Shown here piece by piece: positions 46,701 to 56,639 of a DNA stretch of 64,000 nt. The DNA is from Liolophura sinensis (Eukaryota; Mollusca; Polyplacophora; Chitonida; Chitonidae). Where the stretch lies: assembly GCF_032854445.1 (NCBI RefSeq), contig NC_088297.1, positions 16,007,127 through 16,071,126 on the forward strand, given 5' to 3'. Positions within the stretch are counted from its first letter, which is position 1. Each line of letters starts with the position of its first letter. A program made the translations under genes and the position numbers. Under the pieces are notes generated by a model. That model was not told where the DNA came from, did no database searches, and saw nothing but the letters and a program-made list of their open reading frames with translations.

Positions 46701-48962
46701 GTGAAACCGGGCCCAGATTGTAAACAAAAACGGCTTTTCATTCCCAGGTATTTCCCAGAATGCACCAGTGTAAGCAAGCAGTAACGTAACTATTAGGTCC
46801 ATTGAAACTGCGGGTTCTGGCCGAGGTGTTTAAGATACTTATTAGTCTCCAGAGGCCACTAGAGGCATAAATGGGTTCTGTATCCGTTTTTCATTCGATT
46901 CTCTGACTTATGTTGTTACTGGGGTTTTGGTGGTGACACTGTCTTCAATATTTGAGCACTCTCTTTTATATTTGCATAAAGTTGACTGAAGACCACGTTC
47001 CTTCCATTAATACGATGTACATGTATGTCACAGGTCAGTTTTCTAGGTACATGTACCTTCCGTAACGCAGAAGAAAACGTAAAAACGATGTCAAAATCAG
47101 ATGAAAGGGGCGTCAAAAGTCATCTGCATATATGGTCTTTATTATTATTATTATTTTATTTTGGGGGTGGGGGGTGGGGTAGCAGTATAAATGGGTATTT
47201 TAAAATGTTTTTGTACGGTGGGTATTTGCCACCACTTTTTGATATTTATGGTCATTGCATAATAACGGTATAAATAAGGATGTGATGCAGGTCTAATAAA
47301 TTTATTTGAATGTAAATTTGTTGTTTATATCCAAACTTATGCATTTAATCTGAATTATGATAATATTTATAAATATATTGGAAATATAAATGTGATCAAA
47401 ATTCAGGTTGAACACATTTGTTAGCTGAAAATACCAAATTTTAGTGCAAATATATTTATGAGACAGGGGTTGCATCATCATGTACTATATTATGACACAA
47501 AGACAGTATATACCAAGAGGTGATCCCAAATACCCATTATTTAAGCAGTATTTTCAAGTGACTTTTTCTCTTTAAAGAGAAATCGAAAAAAATGTTGGAC
47601 CACATTTTACAACTAACCTTTCGTACTATTTCATCTGAACTTTGTCATTTTATATTTTCTCCACCTTTATTGACAACTTGTGTTCCACTTGTAACTAGTT
47701 TGATGGGTTACGCCGCATACTCTGGTTTTCCCAGACATAAATATGACCGCTATTTGATATGTGGTAAATTCTTCACTTTGTCGGACACTTAACTTAGATC
47801 AGTTAAATCAGTAGCCTCTCTGACTTGTCGTTCCAACTACATTGGAAGAGAGACATTTTCTCCGTTCGTCCACAGTTGCCTCAAACGAAGTCTGGGATTC
47901 TCGAAGGTAGAATTGGTTGTATGTGTGAAGTATTCTTGAGGAAGGCGTAAAACTCCAATAAACTAAATAAAATCAATAAGATGGATACATCTAGTGAAGG
48001 GAAACGGTACCAAGATTGAATGTTAATTTCGAAATGCACCTCGGTCACATTGATATACATGTCATGCGGAACGCCAGCAGGGTGTGTTATAATGACCCGT
48101 TTTGAACAGCCAGTATGTAACTGTACCCTTCATTCATTCACATTCATCTAGTACATGGGAAGGCCTGCCAGCAACCTGTGGATGATCGTGAGTTTCTCCG
48201 GGCTTTTATCGGTTTACTCCCACCATAATACTTTTGGCGGTGGTACAAATGAAATATTCTTGAGTACGGCGTAAAACTCCAATCAAATAAATAAATAAGT
48301 TCCTTTTATACTATGGAATCGTGCTTTCGAGAAATATCAACACGACCTAGAACATCGCCTACTTGTTTAAGAGTGTATTTTAACGTCAGTTGTTAACTCT
48401 GCATGTATGATGTGGAAAGTTTGAGTTTTAGTACCAAATTTTCAGGTACATTCTGTCAGCTCAGTTTTATGTGTCTTTTAATTTTTTTTTTATTTTTTTT
48501 TGTGTAGGTGGAGGAAATTTGGAGATGGAATGCGCAGAGAATTTCGAACACCAAGTGGACCGGTCAACCAGTGTATTTTACCCTGATGTGGAAGGAACAA
48601 ATGAGAGTAAAATCGCTTCGGGGAAGTCATATTCAAGAACAAACAGCGATCTTTTCACCTTTTATCGTTGGTTACGGTCCAGACCAAACAATCTATCATC
48701 CTCGGAGCAAATTGAAAACATTCCTCCAGCGGAACTCGATCCACTATTGGCCGAGTTTTTCCGGACTATTAAAAACAGACGGGGCCTCGACTACGATCAC
48801 AAGTCGCTCAAGTACATCCGGGCGAGTTTAGAGCGCCACCTGAAGGCGAAAAATTACCCAGCATCCATCACGCGGTCTCCTTGTTTTCAAATCAGCCAAC
48901 GAGCGTACAAAGAACGCAAAAACCAGCTACGTTTTGCTCATTTAAATGCTGTCGTGGAATAA
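37563..48962 (+). CDS. Ser-rich nuclear-type protein with alternative Crypton-type terminal exons
   Basis: Exons 37563-37717 and 38312-38977 join in frame (G + AA). The 38977 donor leaves one base (G), and both downstream acceptors (42701, 48508) supply two bases and an open frame to a stop codon. This gives two predicted isoforms with different C-terminal halves. Each ends in a domain of about 90 residues with IPPAELD, FF.T.K.R.G.DY and YP.SIT.S, similar to the helical domain ahead of DUF3504 in KIAA1958 and ZMYM-type proteins, derived from Crypton tyrosine recombinases. No catalytic DUF3504 follows, so a DNA- or protein-binding role is inferred. The initiation codon is not seen. Alternatively the 48.5 kb exon belongs to a separate gene. 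Confidence 0.55.
38312..38977 (+). CDS. Ser/Pro-rich exon with basic motif
   Basis: Acceptor acttgcattgtttcag, donor AACCAAG/GTGAGT; 666 bases. The product is Ser/Pro/Ala-rich and probably disordered, with a possible nuclear localisation cluster (PVKRFRRSSSSS, also NARKRTF) and a VVVKTESSGDD stretch that resembles a SUMO site (VKTE). It contributes the donor shared by both alternative terminal exons. Confidence 0.65.
39241..39295 (-). mobile_element. SINE tail fragment
   Basis: tttgttgtttaacgccgtgc followed by tcaagaagttttcatttata is a reversed SINE tail; nothing else of the element is present. Confidence 0.5.
39296..40705. other. Intron sequence, no feature seen
   Basis: Between 40080 and 40650 the words gattgatgaa and ttttctgg/ttctggat recur irregularly (about every 40-60 bases), hinting at a decayed tandem repeat. 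No exon is recognised. Confidence 0.35.
40706..40940 (-). mobile_element. SINE A, full length
   Basis: Reversed and complete: tttatttgattggcgtttta, gggccagcattatggtggga, cgaacggccggagaagaagc, gcgctgcgctagcgcgctaa, ccaattgagccactaactgg. The last part is the tRNA-like box A region. Confidence 0.9.
41188..41423 (+). mobile_element. SINE A, near full length
   Basis: ttggttagcgcgctagcgca opens the element, followed by ccaggagtctctcaccaatg, cccaccataatgctggccgc and gagtacggcggaaaacacca with AAATA repeats. About 25 bases around box B (gagttcaagtccagctcatg) are deleted. It faces the reverse copy at 40706-40940 head to head. Confidence 0.9.
41930..42075 (+). mobile_element. SINE A, 3' half
   Basis: tacgtgggaaggtttgtcag, ctccaaccataatgctggtc, gagtatggcgtaaaacacca, then AAATAAAC repeats. 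Confidence 0.85.
42117..42190 (-). mobile_element. SINE A tail fragment
   Basis: tctttatttgattggtcttc, aacgccttttgatttgtcac and tataacagtggtcagcttta are a diverged reversed tail. Confidence 0.6.
42230..42600 (+). mobile_element. SINE C, longest copy
   Basis: Head-like gtgtaccgtcgagtcccggt, then ccgtggtgacaataagcggt, gttccttggtgatcggccaa, ccaccacgaagtggaaattc and the tail ttgagtatagcgttaaatag. Relatives are at 49583-49790 and 24960-25048. It ends 101 bases before the 42701 exon. Confidence 0.65.
42701..43773 (+). CDS. Alternative terminal exon 1: Crypton-type helical domain plus Ser-rich tail
   Basis: The acceptor cttgtttctttgtcag is followed by AC GTG GAA, which completes GAC with the G from 38977. 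After about 50 residues comes FERWLAVKEKSNRR, MEHIPPAELDKYLTDFFST, VKKRSGQDYNSDTL and YPCSITKSDVFANSQVAF (42847-43110). A Ser/Pro-rich, probably disordered tail of some 220 residues follows, including a proline/glutamine-rich end before TGA. A longer ATG-led frame upstream (42649) is intronic if the acceptor is used. Confidence 0.75.
43774..44276. other. 3' flank of alternative exon 1
   Basis: AT-rich with repeated ctgttaa/ttaacag words (43892-44150), perhaps an old inverted-repeat transposon. No AATAAA lies within 400 bases of the stop. Confidence 0.35.
44277..44449. mobile_element. SINE A pieces joined in opposite orientations
   Basis: 44277-44395 is reversed family-A core (ttatggtgagaggaaaccgg, ccacgaccatccgaaagctt, gaactcacaccaaccgtatt). 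44400-44449 is a forward tail (gtgagtgaaatattctttag, ggggtaaaacaccaatcaaa). Confidence 0.7.
45003..45350 (+). mobile_element. SINE B2, full length
   Basis: A tRNA-like head tggcttaatggttagatcgc, ccgcttcgggtgataccaaa; a body with tgctgcctcgcttagcggta and tcgtcggcatgatacttcag; a tail aattgttaagtaggacgtta, aacctcaagca. It is not a functional tRNA gene: the T arm and acceptor stem do not close. Confidence 0.8.
45351..46578. other. Spacer between the alternative exons
   Basis: No exon is seen. About 46240-46360 is CG-richer and contains gcatgcgc, a half-match to the NRF1 consensus, so an internal promoter for the 48.5 kb exon cannot be excluded. Confidence 0.3.
46579..46711. mobile_element. Possible small Harbinger-type MITE
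   Basis: One end, read in reverse, is gggcccggtttcacatagat. The other is tttctcaaagcggcgtacgt. Both resemble the Harbinger ends at 62437, but no matching 3-bp duplication is found. Confidence 0.35.
46712..47839. other. AT-rich spacer
   Basis: No exon or repeat family recognised apart from a G-rich run at 47163-47179. Confidence 0.4.
47840..47972 (+). mobile_element. Diverged SINE, 3' part
   Basis: gtgtgaagtattcttgagga, aggcgtaaaactccaataaa and an AAATAAAAT end show a decayed A-type tail. Confidence 0.5.
48150..48299 (+). mobile_element. SINE A, 3' half
   Basis: gtacatgggaaggcctgcca, gcaacctgtggatgatcgtg, gagtacggcgtaaaactcca and AAATA repeats. It lies about 200 bases before the 48508 acceptor. 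Confidence 0.85.
48508..48962 (+). CDS. Alternative terminal exon 2: short Crypton-type helical domain
   Basis: The acceptor is a T-rich run ending tttttttgtgtag. GT completes a GGT codon with the G from 38977. After about 45 residues the domain reads LFTFYRWLRSRPNN, IENIPPAELDPLLAEFFRT, IKNRRGLDYDHKSL and YPASITRSPCFQISQRAY (48654-48929); TAA follows nine residues later, so this isoform has no Ser-rich tail. The two domains share about 40 percent of positions by eye. Candidate poly(A) signal at 49139. Confidence 0.75.
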
Positions 48963-49138
48963 AACACACGGTCATTAATGAATTTCAAGACCGAAGCTCA
49001 AAGAGAAAACTGTAGTACGGTGAGAACTTTTTAGCCAACTTGAATGGTGTTGATTGGAAATTCTGTTCAGATCCTACAACTTTAATGACGAAGTATAGAA
49101 ACAAACGAATACATCAATACGAATAGCTACACTAAAAC

Positions 49139-49144
49139 AATAAA
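49139..49144 (+). terminator. Candidate poly(A) signal for alternative exon 2
   Basis: AATAAA, 177 bases past the TAA stop, followed by a T-rich tgttttattcg. Confidence 0.5.
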
Positions 49145-49275
49145 TGTTTTATTCGTCGACGAATACAAAGTTATAGAGTGCATTCGCTTAATCCTCTGAT
49201 CTAAGCAGTAAAATAACAGGGTTTAAACCCGACCTAGAAGAGGGAATTTGGGGACTGTTTAGCTCTCACTTGTAC

Positions 49276-49560
49276 GTGGGGTATGACCCAGAAGCCTCCC
49301 ATCAATGCTGTCGCTGTCAGTTCAAGTCCAACTCACGCTGGCTTCCTCTCCGGGCGCACGTGAGACGGTCTTCCAGCAGCCTATAGGTCGTGTGTTTCTC
49401 TCAGGTTCTGCCCGGTTTCCTCCCATCATAATGCTGACCATCGTCATATAAGTGAAATATTCTTGACTACGGCGTAAAACACCAATCAAATAAATAAATA
49501 AGTTATACGAATATTTATACCAAGACAATAATTGGCGTAAAACACCAATTAAATAAATAA
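49276..49560 (+). mobile_element. SINE A, 5' truncated, plus a second tail fragment
   Basis: 49276-49501 has gacccagaagcctcccatca, gttcaagtccaactcacgct, tttcctcccatcataatgct and tacggcgtaaaacaccaatc with AAATA repeats. A bare tail (ttggcgtaaaacaccaatta) follows at 49532-49560. Confidence 0.85.
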
Positions 49561-49582
49561 TATTACTTTTCATGGGGATTTG

Positions 49583-49790
49583 GTGACAATAAGCGATCGA
49601 CCACGCTTGGGGTGTGTCTGTTTATACAGTCTACCGTTCGTTGAAGGCCGCTATATACTAAACTGTGACTGTACGTCAGACGTTCACAAGTAACTTGCCA
49701 AAGTATATAATGGTTTATTTTAGCCAACCGCAAAACCCACTGACTTAAACAAATTCTTGATTATAGCGTTAAACAACGATCATATACATA
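49583..49790 (+). mobile_element. SINE C copy
   Basis: ggtgacaataagcgatcgac, gtctaccgttcgttgaaggc, then the tail aaattcttgattatagcgtt and aaacaac. Confidence 0.6.
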
Positions 49791-49980
49791 TAAAAGAACA
49801 TTAATAAGAAGTAAAATAAAATACCATGACAACCACGAATTAAAAGAAACTGGAATCCAATTGTTGAAAAGAAATACAGTTGAACTATCCAGTGTGTTTC
49901 AAATTTTAAACCAAACTTTTTACGTAAACTTATGACATTAATTACATTTATCTTGATGACATAATCTACCTTATTTCTCT

Positions 49981-50265
49981 TGTACGACCGCAGCCAGCAT
50001 TATTTGGTAGGAGGAAATTGGGAATTGGTGCTTTATGCCGTACTCAAGAAAATTTCACTTATATTACGACGGTCAGCATTTTAGATCGTAGGAATCCTGG
50101 TATAGTTCGGAAGAAACCTTCTGTAGGTTGCTGGCAGACCTTACCATGTTCGACCGGAGAGGAAGCCAGCATAAGCTGGACTCGAACTCACAGTGATAGC
50201 ATTGGTGAGAGGATCATGTGTCTTTGTGCTGCGCTGGCACGCTAATCGCTAGGTCTTGGAGGCGC
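49981..50265 (-). mobile_element. SINE A, full length but diverged
   Basis: Reversed: tttatgccgtactcaagaaa, acgacggtcagcattttaga, ccttctgtaggttgctggca, ggactcgaactcacagtgat, gctgcgctggcacgctaatc. A duplicated fragment (cgcagccagcattatttggt, 49987-50020) precedes it. Confidence 0.8.
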
Positions 50266-50950
50266 CCATTTCACCACAATTAGGCCTATACTTTCATTAT
50301 CTGTTACAAAGCTTAGTTTTCTAAGGGGAAATGTATCACCGTAGATATCTTGCTTCTCTCGGATGGTTTTTATCAGGACAAACAACACTTCTTTTTACTT
50401 ACGTGTAGATAAGCAGCAATATGAAAGCGCCCACAACTATGAAAACCGAAAGTCATTGCCAATAGCCGTACAATTTTAATACATCGGCCTTTTTGTCTGT
50501 CTGGCTATTCAGGGAATTGAACTTTTCGGACACACTTCAGCTTAATTCACTAGCAAAGCCGGTGAGTGGTGTGTTACGGCACCTAACACTGGAAAAGGGT
50601 GTTTTTGATAATAGAAGCTGGCTATTAATTCCGAGATATTTTTCTGTCTCTATTACATCGCGATGTTAATACATATATCATACACTTAAAAACTTAATCT
50701 GTTAAAGAAACTGCATTTCTTTGATCTCTAAAATGACTGAATGACTTTTCCTATAAAGCTGTAAAGTGAGTAGTACACTTAGACGAGGCTAGATCATGAA
50801 CGCTGTTAAGCCGACACGAATGATTTCCGACTGGTACCGCACTATAGTTAGCACTCTACGCTCATCCAATCCGTGGCCCTAGTTCTGTTGTTTTCCGACA
50901 TTCAACTAAGACGGCACGTGACTGCCAGGATTACAGCGCAGGCGGTTGAT
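50266..50950. other. Spacer
   Basis: Nothing recognised. Confidence 0.4.
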
Positions 50951-50964
50951 TCAAATCATGCATC

Positions 50965-51220
50965 TGGCCTCCGTGGCTCAGTTGGTTAGCCGGCTAGCGC
51001 CGCGTATTGACCTAGGAGCTTCTCCCCAATGCGGTCGCTGTGAGTTCAAGTCCAGCTCATGTAGGCTTCCTCTCCAGCCGTACGTGGGAATGTCAACAAC
51101 CTGCGGATGGTCGTGGGTTTCCCCTGGGCTCTGCCAGATTTCCTCCCACCATAATGCTGGCCGCCGTCCTACAAGTGAATAGTCTTGAGTACGGCGTAAA
51201 ACACCGATCAAATAAATAAA
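50965..51220 (+). mobile_element. SINE A, full length with 14-bp target-site duplication
   Basis: Flanked by perfect direct repeats tcaaatcatgcatc (50951-50964 and 51221-51234). The head ggcctccgtggctcagttgg, ttagccggctagcg has a good box A and gagttcaagtcc is box B. The tail is acggcgtaaaacaccgatca with AAATA repeats. This copy defines the exact ends of the family: about 256 bases. Confidence 0.95.
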
Positions 51221-51571
51221 TCAAATCATGCATCGGGCTATCCACAGGTTTTCTCACCAAAAGACTGCTTCATCAACTTGGTTATCTACCAACGACTTAC
51301 TACGGATGTAACAAAGCTAATGAACTGCCCTCGTAACCTGTTGACTGCCGAATTTGAGTGCTCTGCAACGCATCTCCGGCCAGCTTGCGTCAAGCTCACA
51401 CTGAAGCGTATGGTCGTGGCCAATTAAAAGATTTGCCAGGTACCTGACAGTGTTAAAATTGACCAGGTATGTTTTCTTGACAGTATGTAATACAAAAAAA
51501 CAAATTATGAGTAATCAGAAGGACAAGGGCAGCGGTGTAACTGAAAACATGGTATATAATATTTAGGACTT

Positions 51572-51903
51572 ATGAGCGAGTGCTTAGGGGTTGACGTCGT
51601 GCTTGATAATTTTTCAGTCATATGACAACGAAGGAGTCATTAGAGTGCATGTGCGTGTAATGTGCCTCCTTGTTGAAGGACGGATTCCCACTGCTCTTTT
51701 ATTTCGTGCTGCTTCAATAAGACGACTTTCCGAAGACAAGTAAGCCACCCCACCCGAGCTGTTATACTGATATGGGGTCAACCAGTCATTGCACTTTCCC
51801 TTTAATGCTGAACGTCAAGCGAGGAATGTACAACTTCCTCTTTTAAGTTCTTAGGTGTGACCCGACCCAGGATTGATCCTGGATCTACCACCATCGAGGC
51901 CGG
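51572..51903 (-). mobile_element. SINE B, full length
   Basis: Reversed: gagtgcttaggggttgacgt, cagtcatatgacaacgaagg, ctgaacgtcaagcgaggaat, gtgtgacccgacccaggatt, gatcctggatctaccaccat. Confidence 0.8.
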
Positions 51904-52225
51904 TTAGGACATAATGTTCATCTATTCTTTAACCCCATATAGTATGTTTGTGAAATACTTTACGCAACTAAGCATTAAAAAAACAACTTATCTGATTATT
52001 GTGAAAAAAAGTAAAAAAAACATGCTATAATAAAGCAAATGTGTATGATCCATAAAACCCATCTGGCTATCGAAACAATTCACTTCACTTTTCTTGTTAC
52101 GGTACGAAATTTTGAAGAATGAGCACATTTTAAATGTATATTCCATGGCCTTTCTCCTGGTGCGGGGTCCATTTTTTGTATATATTTTTCTCTTTCCTTT
52201 CTCTATCTGCAAAGCGTGAAAATCT

Positions 52226-52320
52226 GCCCGGCAACAGGGAGGCACATTACATGAACTCTAAAGATTCCTTCGTCATCATATGACTGAAAAGTTGTTAAGC
52301 ACTAACTCACTCACTCACTC
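52226..52320 (+). mobile_element. SINE B, 3' third
   Basis: gcccggcaacagggaggcac, taaagattccttcgtcatca, actgaaaagttgttaagcac and CTCACT repeats. Confidence 0.75.
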
Positions 52321-52414
52321 TTTCTTCGAAGCAGCGCAGTACATTCTAGTTTAGTGTTATGTGTACATCTATAATATAATATAAATGAAAAATTGGTCTC
52401 AGGTAATGAAATCT

Positions 52415-52834
52415 CTCTCTGGCTTTTTTAATCAGTGACTTTAAGTCATGAGGTTTGTCAAATATCTTGCTAAGAGCGGTAGTTTACTGAGGGCATTCCA
52501 ATTGTACTCCACCCACAAAGCTGACAACCGGTGTGAATGCAAAAATTTCTTTGGCTCTCTGGCTTTTTTAATCAGTGACTTTAAGTCATGAGGTGTGTCA
52601 AACATCTTGCTAAGAGCGGTAGTTTACTGAGGGCATTCCAATTGTACTCCACCCACAAAGCTGACAACCGGTGTGAATGCAAAAATTTCTTTGGCTCTCT
52701 GGCTTTTTTAATCAGTGACTTTAAGTCATGGGGTTTGTTAAACATCTTGCTAAGAGCGGTAGTTTACTGAGGGCATGCCAATTGTACTCCACCCACAAAG
52801 CTGACAACCGGTGTCAATGCAAAAATTTCTTGAG
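52415..52834 (+). repeat. 140-bp tandem triplication of a SINE-like segment
   Basis: The block starting at ctctctggcttttttaatca recurs at exactly 140-base spacing (landmark ggctttttta at 52421, 52561, 52701) with only a few changes. The unit (actttaagtcatgaggtttg, ttccaattgtactccaccca, caaagctgacaaccggtgtg) resembles the D-type SINE body at 7115-7225 and 8712-8810. Because 140 is not divisible by 3, ORFs across copies are not real. Confidence 0.9.
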
Positions 52835-52839
52835 AGCGC

Positions 52840-53700
52840 TTTTAATGAATATTTATATAGTTGCTGGGTTAAGGTTTTCATTCACTGGAACACGTGACGG
52901 GGCTTTTCAACTGGACAATGACTTACAGATAAGATTCAAACGTACGCATACCGTATGGGTTCTTCTGGAGACGAGATACTCACTTTCATCGGCACTCAAA
53001 GGAAGCTCGTTGTTTGTGTCATGAGCAATGCTGATGGCCACAATGGGCGGAATGATTTGATAACGCAGTTGGAACAACACATTCCAGTGTCCATGGGCGA
53101 GCCTTGTGATGGATATCATCAACAAAATGTGACCCAGCCTAAAGCTCGTCCACACTTGGAAGGTTATTTATTTTATTTAGCCTTTGAAAACAGCAACTGA
53201 CGAGACTATATCACCGTGTTTGTGAACGGTTTCTCTATGGGAACGGTCCCTGTTGTTTTCGGAGCCCCTAAGCAGATTGCCTTAGGACTTTACCGCCATA
53301 TTCTTTTATTCAGAAGCTTTCCTTCCGTTACAGTAGTGAGTAATCATTTACTATTCCTTGCTCAAAATCGACAAGAGTGCATGAAGTATCATCAGTGACA
53401 CGAGAGCTATGAAAGCGCAGGTAGAATACAGTATAAGGTGGGGTCGATATGGTGGCCTCTGTGGGACGGAGCTTGGCCTCATGGTGGACCTGAGCAGACT
53501 GTGAGAAGCATGCAGACAAATATCAGCATAAATATATACCTGCAAACAACACTTATAGAACATTTAATAGAACTTAAGGCAGTTTCAAGCAGCAGTTCAG
53601 CCGCCTCACCAGGCTTTGTGACAATATTTATTACGAAAGACCGTATTGCAGCGGTATCCATACTATGGCAGTGGCTTAATGTATGACGTCACTCATTCAT
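52840..53700. other. Spacer, nothing recognised
   Basis: Several overlapping short ORFs on both strands but no family resemblance or consistent splice pattern. Confidence 0.4.
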
Positions 53701-54079
53701 GTTCTGCACTCTTCAGTAAAGAAGATACCAATAGTATCGTAGCGTGGGAACTCTTCTGACAGCCCAAACAAGCCATGTTCATGGCGGACAGAACTACATG
53801 GGCTTGTTTTAAGATTCCGTATTTTATCTGTTCATTAAAATCAACTCATTTTCCCGAAAAGAGATTTTAGAAACGTGATAAATAAATATAAGTTAAAGGG
53901 AATACACCGACAGACTCATTGGTTAAATAGGGGTCAGTGGGTCCAGACGGTGTCTGCATTGAGTGATAACCTGTTAGATATGTCCATGGTCTTCAAGCAT
54001 TTAGTGACACAAGTGGGCTGTCAGAAGAGTTCCCACGCTACGATACTATTGGTGTCTTCTTGACTGAAGAGTGCAGAAC
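53701..54079. mobile_element. 379-bp element with 66-bp terminal inverted repeats
   Basis: 53701-53766 (starting gttctgcactcttcagtaaa) and 54014-54079 (ending ctgaagagtgcagaac) are reverse complements with two mismatches in 66 bases, around a 247-base unrelated spacer. It is most likely a foldback or MITE-type transposon. No convincing target duplication was found. Confidence 0.85.
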
Positions 54080-54289
54080 AACCCACTCGTAGTGGTAACA
54101 TAGAGAAGGACCTTTGGTTAATGATGTTTCTGTATTGGGTTATATGTTTGATAGGAGGAAGTGGAATTAAGCTGTGTGTATACTGTTGGCGTATCTGCCT
54201 TTTTCTTGGAAAAAGCTTTATTGGGAGGCATTAAACATGCCACCCTCTAAACATGACATCCCTCATAGATGTACCCACTGCTAGCTGGT

Positions 54290-56590
54290 AAAACACAAGT
54301 GGGTTCATGGTTAATTAAATACCGATATATAGCACAGTAAACCGCTAAATGGACTCACTCAGCTGTCACATCCTAATACCCCAGTGGGTTCATGTTTAAT
54401 TAAATACCGATATATAGTAGGCTACACCTCTACATGGACTCACTCAGCTGTCACTCCCTAATACCCCAGTGGGTTCATGGTTAATTAAATACCGATATAT
54501 AGCACAGTACACCGCTACATGGACTCACTCAGCTGTCATTCCCTAATACCCCAGTGGGTTCATGGTTAATTAAATACCGATATATAGCACAGTACACCTC
54601 TATATGGACTCATTCAGCTGTCACTCCCTAATACCCCAGTGGGTTCATGTTTAATTAAATACCGATATATAGCACAGTACACCGCTACATGGACTCACTC
54701 AGCTGTCACTCCCTAATACCCCAGTGGGTTCATGTTTAATTAAATACCGATATATAGCACAGTACACCGCTACATGGACTCACTCAGCTGTCACTCCCTA
54801 ATACCCCAGTGGGTTCATGTTTAATTAAATACCGATATATAGTAGGCTACACCGCTACATGGACTCACTCAGCTGTCACTCCCTAATACCCCAGTGGGTT
54901 CATGGTTAATTAAATACCGATATATAGCACAGTAAACCGCTACATGGACTCACTCAGCTGTGACTCCCAAATACCCCAGTGGGTTCATGGTTAATTAAAT
55001 ACCGCTATAAAGCACAGTACACCGCTACATGGACTCACTCAGCTGTCACTCCCTAGTACCCCAGTGGGTTCATGGTTAATTAAATACCGCTATATAGCAC
55101 AGTAAACCGCTACATGGACTCACTCAGCTGTGACTCCCTAATACCCGAGTGGGTTCATGTTTAATTAAATACCGATATATAGCACAGTACACCTCTATAT
55201 GGACTCACTCAGCTGTCACTCCCTAATACCCCAGTGGGTTCATGTTTAATTAAATACCGATATATATAACAGTAAACCACTACATGGACTCACTCAGCTG
55301 TCACTCCCTAGTACCCCAGTGGGTTCATGGTTAATTAAATACCGCTATATAGCACAGTACACCGCTACATGGACTCACTCAGTTGTCACTCCCTAATACC
55401 CCAGTGAGTTCATGTTTAATTAAATACCGATATATAGTAGGCTACACCTCTACATTGACTCACTCAGTTGTCACTCCCTAGTACCCCAGTGGGTTCATGG
55501 TGAATTAAAAACCGATATATAGCACAGTACACCGCTACATGGACTCACCCAGCTGTCACACCCTAATACCCCAGTGGGTTCATGTTTAATTAAATACCGA
55601 TATATAGCACAGTACACCGCTACATGGACTCACTCAGTTGTCACTCCCTAATACCCGAGTGGGTTCATGTTTAATTAAATACCGATATATAGCACAGTAC
55701 ACCGCTACATGGACTCACTCAGCTGTCACTCCCTAATACCCCAGTGGGTTCATGTTTAATTAAATACCGATATATAGTAGGCTACACCTCTACATGGACT
55801 CACTCAGCTGTCACTCCCTAATACCCGAGTGGGCTCATGGTGAATTAAAAACCGATATATAGCACAGTACACCTCTACATGGACTCACTCAGCTGTCACA
55901 CCCCAATACCCCAGTGGGTTCATGTTTAATTAAATACCGCTATATAGCACAGTACACATCTACATGGACTCACTCAGCTGTCACTGCCTAATACCCCAGT
56001 GGGTTCATGGTTAATTAAATACCGATATATAGCACAGTACACCGCTACATGGACTCACCCAGCTGTCACACCCTAATACCCCAGTGGGTTCATGTTTAAT
56101 TAAATACCGATATATAGTAGGCTACACCTCTACATGGACTCACTCAGTTGTCACTCCCTAGTACCCCAGTGGGTTCATGGTGAATTAAAAACCGATATAT
56201 AGCACAGTACACCGCTACATGGACTCACCCAGCTGTCACACCCTAATACCCCAGTGGGTTCATGTTTAATTAAATACCGATATATAGCACAGTACACCGC
56301 TACATGGACTCACTCAGCTGTCACTCCCTAATACCCCAGTGGGTTCATGGTTAATTAAATACCGATATATAGTAGGCTACACCGCTACATGGACTCACTC
56401 AGCTGTCGCGCCCTAATACCCCAGTGGGGTCATGTTTAATAAAATACCGATATATAGTAGGCTACACCTCTACATGGACTCACTCAGCTGTCGCGCCCTA
56501 ACACCCCAGTGGGGTCATATTTAATTAAATACCGATATATAGCACAGTATACCTCCAAATGTATTCATTGTCACTCCCTAAAACCCCGGT
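54290..56590 (+). repeat. 85-bp satellite, 27 units
   Basis: The landmark gtgggttcatg repeats at exactly 85-base intervals from 54301 to 56511 (27 units) without a single insertion or deletion. The unit holds ttaattaaataccgatatat, agcacagtacaccgctacat and ggactcactcagctgtcact. Two variants alternate irregularly: agcacagtacacc and agtaggctacacc. Confidence 0.97.
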
Positions 56591-56639
56591 GGGTTCATGG
56601 CTATGAATACAAGGCCTCAGTGGGGTATCACGGAGTAGC

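Noticed and set aside
47163-47180. G-rich run as a quadruplex
   Set aside because: Only three separated G runs of sufficient length, so the canonical four-run pattern is not met.
54290-56590. Regular direct repeats that might suggest a CRISPR array
   Set aside because: The full 85-bp unit repeats with no unique spacers, in an animal genome; it is a satellite.
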